From Odobenus rosmarus divergens (taxonomy: Eukaryota; Chordata; Mammalia; Carnivora; Odobenidae): DNA of 64,000 nucleotides. The notes beneath the pieces were generated by a model that worked only from the letters and a program-made list of their open reading frames with translations, was not told the origin of the DNA and made no database searches. The stretch covers positions 138,763 to 202,762 of the forward strand of contig NW_004451900.1 of the NCBI RefSeq assembly GCF_000321225.1, read 5' to 3'. A program made the position numbers and the translations under genes. This document shows, one piece after another, positions 56,881 to 64,000 of the stretch. Numbering within the stretch: position 1 is the first letter of the stretch; the number at the start of each line of letters is the position of its first letter.

Positions 56881-57330
56881 ACGGTTGCCCCTGGCTCCCG
56901 ACTGTGGTCCATCCCCATCGCTCCGCTCCTCAAGCCGATAGTCGAGAGCGGTGACTGTCCGAGACTCCCGCAGAGCGAACAGCGCCCGCCCCTGACCAGG
57001 CCGGGTCACAGCCCGGCAAAACGGAGCAGACAAACGGGTAAGGGCGGTGAGACGAGAAGGTTGTCCTGCACGGCCCAGGCGGGCCCAGCGTCAGCGCGAG
57101 ATGGCGGGAGGCGGCCTCGGGGAGGAGGCGGGGACGGGCCAGAGCAGGGGAGAGGCGGAGGGGGAGGCGAGTGCTGCTGGCTGTGCAGATGGAGGGCCGG
57201 GAGCTGGGGAAGCGGGAAGAGGCCGGGAGGACCCGTCCCCCGCTGAGCCTCCAGGAGGGAGGCAGCCCTGCCCACGCTAGGCGGCGGGACTCCGACCTCC
57301 AGAAAGCGAGGTGACGCTCCGTCCTGCTTT
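56881..57330. promoter_or_regulatory. CpG-island-like block, candidate promoter
   Basis: I count about 42 CpGs in 450 bp in strongly GC-rich sequence. A GGGCGG box lies at 57042-57047. A splice-donor-like CGG|GTAAGG has its GT at 57038-57039. An ATG in good Kozak context (GAGATGG, ATG at 57101) opens a 59-codon Gly/Glu/Ala-rich stretch ending at 57280. These are what a CpG-island promoter with a first exon would show, but the encoded peptide matches nothing I know. Confidence 0.35.
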
Positions 57331-59729
57331 CAGTCACTTGTCACAGCAGCCTGGGGGGACGAATGTGCTCTGCGCCGTCCGCTGGGTGGGGACACTGCCT
57401 CCCTCCACCTCCAGAGCACGCTCGCTCCCCCCGCCTCTGCCTTCCCAGGTACATCGTGTGATTCTCGGGCCGACACCCAGACCGGTGCTCGCTGGCTCCC
57501 TAAACGCGTCTGGGAAGGGCTCTGTTCTCCAACTGCTGGGTTTCCGATTATTTCCACCAGAAAATCACGTCTGCGGGGGATGACTGAAGTTTGTTCCTTC
57601 CTACCTCCCCGGAGGCAGGTGTTCTGTTGTCTTCTTGTGCAAGCTGGGCATCTGCAGGCCACTGTTGGGGAGAAACACCGATAAACAGCACCTCTTTCTC
57701 TTTCTCCGTTTTAAAGGATTTGCTTCTGATATGTCAGCATGAAGAGTTACACCTCCCTTGGTTTTTGTGCGGTTGTCTTACAAGGGGAGGCGGTTTCTCG
57801 CTGAACTCCCGAGAGCGGGAACGCCACACAGTAGAATAGCAGGTGCACAAGGGCAGGCCCCGGATAACTCTGGGGGACTGATCCACCGGCTCGAACGTTT
57901 GCCACAGGCTGGGGGCCGGGGGGTTCAGCCGAGGGGGCGGGGGCGGGCAGGGGGCTGTGGGGTCAGGGCTGCGGGATTATAAAGTCTCCCATTTTCCTAG
58001 TAACTCTGGCTCAGACATGCGTAGCTCTCATTGTGGACAACTTAAGTTGGCGATTTCCCTTAATTTCATACAACTAATTTTTATGGAAGTAAATACACAA
58101 AGAATTTAGACTCACAGAGACACCTTCTCATTCCAGGAGCTTCTTGAAATAGTTCACTGAACACATTTTACACAGAACCGAGATGATATAATTATAAAAG
58201 GTTATTTCCAAAGGTACCATGTGTGCTGCTTTTGTACACTTCCTGTGGAAAAGTGTGAATCCTCAGATCTCCACTTGGGACCTTTTGGGGCATCCCAGGG
58301 TCAGAAAACATACCTTCTCACCCTGTTCCATCCACAGGCTTACATAACAGTTTACATCCCAAAATAGAGTTCCTGAAGCTAGTGACTCTGCACCCTAGTG
58401 GAAAGCATGTGTCCACCACACTCTCTGAGATCTTAGCTTTGGGCCCAGCAGGAGGGCGGCCAGTGTGATCTGAGGCCTGTTTGGGCATCAATCCAGTCAG
58501 CAGGCCAGCCGAGACCGTGGGAGATGAGTGTCCGCAGTGAAGGAGAGACCGTGGGCAGCAGGGGTTACCCAGAGCACCCTGAGCTCCACAGGCACTGTCC
58601 ACAGAGCAGGGCCGTGGGGAGGGGGCAGGTGGGGCAGAGGTGAGGCCGTCTGGCTGGCAGGACCCCAGAGGAGCGGGAAGGCGAACTCCGGCGCCCCAGC
58701 AGGGTCGACACTAGGTCAGGAGAGCCGTGCCGGCCACGGGGACGGCCACAAAGAAGTTCTCTGGGTGCAAAACTCAAGTGGGCATCTGTCATTCAATGAC
58801 TTTTCTGTGAAGGGCTTACGATCTCGATTTCTGTAAAGGACACTAGACACTGTGAAGAGCAGCATGGCACCACAGCGTTTTGGGATGCAGCCTTGTGGAG
58901 AAATAGAGGGAACAGCTCTGTTTCCCCTTTAAAAGCCCAGTCTTTCCTGATGGAAATGGCAGGGCTCCCTTCCTGGAGCCATGGATCTGGTCCGCAGCAG
59001 TGAGGCGGCCCCCAGGGCCTCGAGGTCACGGGTCACAGCCATGGTCACAGCCATGCTCCCAGGTCACAGTCCACTGCTCCCAGCAGAAGAGGGCCTCCTT
59101 CTCCAGAACCACACAGACTGGGCCTGGCTCTGGACCCCTGTGGTCAGCACGGAAGGAGCCAATCGCCTCCCGTTGACAGATGCAGGGAAGGAAGCACGAA
59201 TCCTGCACGAAGCCCTGCCCCGGGCTTGAGCGGACAGCATGGTAAACACACGGAGCGTGCGCCGAGTCCAGAGGCTTGGGCCCGCACCCCGTCCAGAGCC
59301 TGGACCACAGGATGGTGTCCCTGAGTCGGCCTCCCGCGAGGACCCAGGCTGGAGCTGCCCTGAAGGGGAATTTGCTCCAGACACGGGAGGGAGAGAAGCT
59401 GGAACAGCCAGGTCCTCGTGCTTTGAGGCAGCAGACCGGGCGGAGGCTTGGCAGGGTCTCCCTCGGGCCCCCGAGGCAACAGCACCCATAAAGTTCTCCC
59501 CGCACCCCGTGTGGCCACCTGGCAGCGCAGGCCAGCATAGGGCTCCTGGTCCTGCACTTGTCCACCCCACACACTCGCACAAGCACCATTGTGTGGGTCC
59601 CTGGTCCCGTAACCCACTGCGATCCGCTCCCCACATTAGACCCCGACAGACACAGTGTCAGAACAGGAAATAACCCACAAGGACCCCTTCTCCTAGCCCC
59701 CGTAATTACTAACATTCTGGTGCCTGCTT
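57331..59729. other. No gene seen; unique sequence
   Basis: GC-rich at 57331-57970, AT-leaning at 57980-58310, GC-rich after. A 229-codon minus frame (59715-59026) overlaps other open frames on both strands and lacks domains. Confidence 0.4.
59023..59035 (+). promoter_or_regulatory. DR1 nuclear-receptor motif with extra half-sites
   Basis: AGGTCA C GGGTCA is a DR1 arrangement. TGGTCA at 59042-59047 and AGGTCA at 59061-59066 add two more half-sites within 44 bp. Part of this comes from a 12-bp duplication, GGTCACAGCCAT, at 59031 and 59043. Confidence 0.3.
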
Positions 59730-60540
59730 TACTTGTCTGTGTGTTTGCTCATGTGTGACCTGGTGGAAACCGCCAGTGATGGCAAATAGGACTGCTCTTC
59801 ATTCCGTGGTCGGCAGCTGTAATATGATGTAGAATTGGTCTCTGTCCCTGGTTCCTGACAGAGCTCCTAAAACCCCTGGGATTTCCCGAGTGACAGGAGT
59901 GTCTTTTGTTGCTCTCGAGGAGAAAAATAGATGGCACCTGAGTTCATGCCCCTGAGGCGACTCGCCAGGGCCCCTAGAGAGCCTCTGGACGGGGCTGGTC
60001 CGAGAACGGCCACGCAATGAGAGTTCCGGACCCCACCCACCAACTTCAGGAAGGGGGGGGGGGCGGCAGATCAGACTCCATAAAAACTCTGAACCCTGGG
60101 ATGGGGTGAGCATCCCAGCTGCTGAGCGCACAGAGGGGCTGGGAGGACCGAGTGCCCAGCAAGGGTGTGGAGGCTGGACACACACCCCGGGCCTCACCCT
60201 GTGCTTCTCTTCTAGTTGGTTCCTCAGTTTACCCTTTACAACAAACTGGTAAACATAAGTAAGATGGCTTCCTGAGTTCTGTGACCCATTCTAGCAAATT
60301 ACTGACACTGAGGAGGGTCCCAGGAATCCTTGATCTGTGGTCAGTTGGTCAGATGCAGGTGTCCTGGGACCTGGGATTGGCGTCTGAGGGCGGCAGTCTC
60401 AGGGGCCTGACCCTCAAGCTGCGGGGTCCGCACGACACCTCATGGTTGGTGTGCCAGTTGGACCGAGATGATAAACAACCATTTGGTGCCCAGAGAATCT
60501 GAGAATTGGCTGTTGGTGTCGGAAAACGCCCACCACCAGC
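59730..60540 (+). mobile_element. Solo LTR of an ancient ERVL-type element, plus strand
   Basis: Recognisable in order: 'cctaaaacccctgggatttc', 'gagagcctctggacggggct', 'ctccataaaaactctgaacc' (TATA-like), 'caaactggtaaacataagta', 'gagttctgtgacccattcta' and 'gatctgtggtcagttggtca'. This is a mammal-wide LTR I know from other genomes; the family name (perhaps MER21-like) is not settled. It is an old, solo copy with no internal genes. An 11-base G run lies at 60053-60063. Confidence 0.65.
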
Positions 60541-61285
60541 TTTAAATCACAGGATACGGATAAAGTGACTGAAATTGGAGGAGTTTCCTTCCCCTCCCAG
60601 GAGCATCACCTCCTGTCCCTGCTGCAGTCCAGGAGTAGATAGGCCAGGATGCACCCAGAAGTCCCACGCCCATCAGAACCCTCCTGAGGACAGTTTCGGA
60701 GACAGTCCTGGTATAACCATTGTTCCTGTCTTGCTGGGGCATATTCGGATGAACTTGGGGGTGAAGATCAGCTTAATTCCTCACCACGGTGCATCTGCAC
60801 TTCGAGGGGGAAAGGAGTCACCTGGGGAGAGTGACAACGGAACCCCAACTCCACCTCTCTTACCGTGTTTGGTGGGCCGTGGCACCGTGGGAGTCCACGG
60901 CCCAGACAGCCTGAGTGCGAGCGTCGGGGGCCCACGCACAGCAAGACACTGCAGTCCCGGGAAATGGCACATGGGTGCTGAGGTTGCCCGTGCGGCACGT
61001 GGGAAATGCATAGGGTTTTGCTGCCATTGTTTGGTAAATGGTAGCAAAGGTCAGCCTCTGGGACTGAGAAGGAGGAAGGAAGAGTCATAGGTTTAAAGCA
61101 AAGCGACCAAGCGTGAACCGACTTCGATCTCCACCCTCACCACCACTGTCTACAGCCCGTTACCCATACAGACCCCGCAAGTCCATCCCGAGAGGCTGCT
61201 CATGTCCAAGGAGCCCTGCCACAAGATGCCTGGAAATAGGAAAAAGGTGATTAACCCAACCCCACCCAGTGACTGGAAAATAAAA
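60541..61285. other. No gene seen; unique sequence
   Basis: GC-leaning unique DNA between an LTR and a LINE-1. A 171-codon plus frame (60575-61090) has no recognised domain and is overlapped by minus-strand frames. Confidence 0.4.
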
Positions 61286-61289
61286 CAAA

Positions 61290-61780
61290 AAATGTTAAGC
61301 CTAAAATTTAGATCATATCACTTTCTGCTATAAGACAAGCAAAAACAGAAGAAAGCTGCAAAACGGTACTCCAAAATGAATTATATCTCCAATAAGAATT
61401 TGAGTTTTTTATTAAAAAAACCCTAATGAATGAAATATAGCAACATAGTGACACAGGCAAAACATAAATCAGCGCCAGAGACGTTACGTTGAGCAAAGGA
61501 AACCATATGCAGCAGGTGCATACTGCATTCAGTGTCCTGTCTGGATGAGGTTCGACAGTAGGCACATTCTGTCAGAAGGAGGGAGAGGGAGGCGGTGTGT
61601 GCTGCGTCATGATGGAAGCTTCCGGAATGATGGAGGAGTTCCTCCACCACGTTGGGGATGGGACTTACTTTGTTGTGTGCACACATGCACACCCTTCGAG
61701 CCGTGTGCCTAAGATTTGTGAATTTTGCACCATATAAATTATGTTTGACGTGAACTTCAATAAAAGTACAAGAATCAAAT
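61290..61780 (+). mobile_element. Ancient LINE-1 3' end, plus strand
   Basis: It ends 'taagatttgtgaattttgca', 'ccatataaattatgtttg', 'cttcaataaaag', the sense 3' terminus of ancient LINE-1s, with the polyadenylation word AATAAA near the end. Upstream text fits the ORF2 end. Confidence 0.72.
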
Positions 61781-61849
61781 TTTATATGTATCTATGTGTG
61801 CACATTTCTATCTCCAAACGATAAAGTCCTGGTCGCAATAAAGATACTT

Positions 61850-61985
61850 TTAAATGTACAAAGAACCCTTAAAACCCTCATTCGTCAATAATAAGGAAGC
61901 AAACAACCCAACTGAGCTTTGCCAGGAGCCCTACACAGACACCTCGCCAAGAAAATACACAGACCGCAAATAAGCACATGAATCT
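61850..61985 (+). mobile_element. LINE-1 ORF2 fragment, plus strand
   Basis: 'gtacaaagaacccttaaaac', 'aaacaacccaactgagc' and 'gaccgcaaataagcacatga' match the sense ORF2 C-terminal region. It lies downstream of a LINE-1 3' terminus although it is more 5' in the element, so it is a second insertion or a rearranged piece. Confidence 0.6.
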
Positions 61986-62665
61986 GTCATCTGTCATCTG
62001 TCAGCGCGGCCTCGCGGGGCGTGGGCAAGACGTCCTGCCCACGGGCAGCCCACAGGGCTGGGGTGACTGGAGGGGCCCGAGTGCTCCTTACGCGTCTCCT
62101 GTTCCGTCAGTGAAGCAAAACACCCTCCCCATTGTGACCTGAGTGATAACGGTCACAAACATTACGTCCTGACGGCAGCTCAGAGGTTTTTGAAAACGGT
62201 ACAAAGCGCCGTTTTAGTCCTTCCATTTATCTTGTAATAAGCTGTAAAAGCTTTTGGGAATCAAGTGCACGGGAAGCGGTTTCCTGTTGATTCTGCTGTT
62301 TATGTTTTAACGTAACGCGGAGTGCGGACCTGACAGTCTGCAGGGCAGGCTGCTTGGGATGTCCTTTCACATTTGCATGAACATTTCCTACAGTTGTGAT
62401 GTTTGTTCCTCCAGATACAGCTCTGCAGTCTCCAGATAATGACTGTGGTGCCGCAAGCGAGGAGGGGAGGGGCGGGGACGGAGCTTTTAATACTAAGGGC
62501 TTGGCCACTTAAACCCTTCACTGACCGCCACACTCGGCTGTGGCTGCGTGCAGCCATTTCCATGAACTCCACTCCTCCTACAGAGCACTGGACTCAAACA
62601 TCTGCACTCCACCAAAAACTCAGAATGGGAGGACTGCCAAAGTTTAGCCAGTACACGGCCTATTC
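61986..62665. other. No gene seen; unique sequence
   Basis: Mixed composition. A GC-rich purine patch lies at 62455-62485. No exon or repeat recognised. Confidence 0.4.
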
Positions 62666-63101
62666 TGTGCCTTAGTTTCCAAGGGCCGCCATGGCAAAGA
62701 ACCACACACATCAGAAGTTTATCCTCTCTCAGGTCTTGAGGCCAGAAGTCTGCAATCCAGGTGGGGCAGGGCTGCCCTCCCCCTGGAGGCCCTGGGTTGG
62801 GGGGCTCCTTCCTGCCTCTTCCAGCTCCTGGGGGCTCCAGGCGCCCCTGGGCCTGTGACTGCTTCACTCCCGTGTCCAGCTCCATCTCCTCGTGGCCTCT
62901 CCCTGTGTGTCTGTGTCTCAGATCTCCCCCTGCTTCTCTTTAAGGACACCTGGCCTCACCCTAAGTCCAGGACCTTCTCATCTCCAGATCCTCAACCTAA
63001 TAACATGGGCAAAGACCTTTTCCACATAAAGCCGCAGTCACAGGTCTCGGGAAGGAAGACCGGAATCTATCTCCAGGGAACTCCCCATTCAACCCAGTAC
63101 A
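62666..63101 (+). mobile_element. MLT1-type solo LTR (ERVL-MaLR)
   Basis: Starts TGTGCCTTAGTTTCCAAGGG and ends AACCCAGTACA. Internal words 'cttcctgcctcttccagctc', 'tctttaaggacacctggcc' and 'gggcaaagaccttttccaca' appear in the order of the mammal-wide MLT1 LTRs. It is an old solo copy with many substitutions. Confidence 0.78.
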
Positions 63102-63179
63102 TTCCAGGACACTGATAACTTAGTTCCATTAGTTTTTGCCAGGCTGTTAGGCACACAAGGTCCCCCACGCTGTGTGTGT

Positions 63180-63830
63180 CAGGAGGGTGATACGTTTATT
63201 TCCGAGTGAAGGGTGCTGTATTTATCCACCGCCAGGAGGAACGCCCTGGTTGTTTCCAGTCCTCAGGGGTTTGAAATAAAAGCACCATGAGCACCTGCTC
63301 AGGACGGCTGTAACTCACATTCCCTGGGGACTAATGACCTTGCTCCTCTCTGTGTTCTTACCTGCCTTCACAGGAGAGTATTGATGACGGGCTGGTGAAG
63401 CTACTTTACTCAAAGTCTGGGGAGTTGGGTTTTCTCGTACTAGAGTTATTCATATCTCTGGACACAAATCCTTTACCAAGTATGGGGTCTGAACATATTT
63501 CCTCCCCGTCTGTGGCTTATCTTTTCATGCTTTTTATAGTGTCTTTTGAGGAACAGGAATTCTCAATTTTGAAAAAGTCCAATTTATCAATGTTTCTTCT
63601 ACGGACCATTGCCTTGGTGTTTGTATGGAAGAAGACTGCCTAACCCACGTGCACAAAGATTTTCTCTTGCATTTTCTTCTAGAAGATATATAGTTTCAAG
63701 TTTTACATTTAGGGCCATAGTTTATTTTGAGTCAAATTTTTTGTGCATAGCTTTTGTGAGGAATGGATTAGAGTTCATCTCTTTACATACAGACATTCAA
63801 CTCTGCTGCACCACCTATTGAGAAAATCAT
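63180..63830 (-). mobile_element. Ancient LINE-1 ORF2 fragment, minus strand
   Basis: Antisense text of the ORF2 C-terminal half: 'ctctggacacaaatccttta', 'tcctccccgtctgtggctta' and 'agtccaatttatcaatgttt'. It is less decayed than the 7.5 kb copy but still without an intact frame. Confidence 0.78.
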
Positions 63831-63912
63831 CCTTCCTTCCCTGGATCGTCCGCCCTCCCTTGCTGGAAGTAAACTGACCATCCTCGTGTGGGTGGATTTC
63901 AGGATTCTGCCT

Positions 63913-64000
63913 TCTTTTTTATTGTTATGTTAATCACCATACATTACATCATTAGTTTTTGATGTAGTGTTCCATGATTCATTGTTTGTGCATAACACCC
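63913..64000 (-). mobile_element. 3' end of a younger carnivoran LINE-1, cut by the window edge
   Basis: A T run followed by 'attgttatgttaatcaccat', 'acattacatcattagttttt' and 'gttccatgattcattg' is the antisense of the 3' UTR shared by carnivoran LINE-1s. It looks little diverged and must continue beyond base 64000. Confidence 0.85.

Noticed and set aside
56246..56941. 231-codon frame with hydrophobic stretches
   Set aside because: GC-rich region, two other overlapping plus frames of similar length, no recognised family. The hydrophobic run comes from T-rich text at 56600-56700.
59026..59715. 229-, 190- and 157-codon minus-strand frames
   Set aside because: Three overlapping frames on one strand plus an open plus frame are typical of stop-poor GC-rich DNA.
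1..64000. CRISPR arrays, bacterial operons, phage or plasmid genes, rRNA, tRNA genes, telomeric repeats
   Set aside because: None seen. Tandem repeats here lack the repeat-spacer structure of CRISPR, and the only tRNA-like sequences are the heads of Can-SINEs.

Overview
This 64 kb window is non-coding genomic DNA from a carnivoran mammal. Four tRNA-derived Can-SINEs identify the order. Each carries the carnivore head 'GGGTGGCTCAG', and where the tail is clear it is CT-rich followed by an A-rich end. The youngest copy (37183-37351) has the version I associate with arctoid caniforms (bears, seals, mustelids and relatives) rather than with dogs or cats. The last 88 bases match the 3' end of the carnivoran LINE-1. 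The species cannot be named from this evidence.

I found no convincing protein-coding gene, rRNA, tRNA or other structural RNA. The open frames are short, overlap on both strands, show no recognisable domains, and are longest where the sequence is GC-rich or tandemly repeated. The only protein similarity I see is decayed LINE-1 ORF2.

Layout. 0-5 kb: a solo endogenous-retrovirus LTR, then GC-rich unique sequence and a 45/46-bp minisatellite with an 811-bp assembly gap inside it. 5-9 kb: two ancient LINE-1 fragments, both on the minus strand. 9-23 kb: mostly unique sequence with a nine-copy, 19-21-bp array of CRE-like octamers at 17.56-17.73 kb and an AT-rich tract at 22.5 kb. 22.9-26.3 kb: a long minus-strand LINE-1 interrupted by an old Can-SINE. 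26-37 kb: GC-rich unique sequence, a plus-strand LINE-1, a 440-bp TG/CA-rich tract with a 96-bp higher-order period, and a 30-bp exact direct repeat 1,356 bp apart. 37-42.6 kb: a young Can-SINE with a perfect 15-bp target duplication and two abutting minus-strand LINE-1s, one split by another SINE. 42.6-56 kb: unique sequence with a perfect DR5 motif, a CpG-dense block with a 12-bp hairpin, and low-repeat DNA carrying several TAATTA motifs. 56.9-57.3 kb: a second CpG-dense block resembling a CpG island. 59.7-64 kb: an ERVL-type LTR, plus-strand LINE-1 3' ends, an MLT1 LTR and two minus-strand LINE-1 pieces.

The genes do not work together here because none is evident. The window looks intergenic or deep intronic. 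LINE-1 fragments are strongly skewed to the minus strand (about twelve against two or three), which is the bias expected if a transcript crosses on the plus strand. I see no unusual defence, mobile or biosynthetic system. The most interesting items are the helically phased CRE-like array, the G-quadruplex-dense minisatellite and the direct-repeat-flanked insertion at 29-30.3 kb. Repeat family names come from remembered consensus sequences, and repeat borders are approximate.
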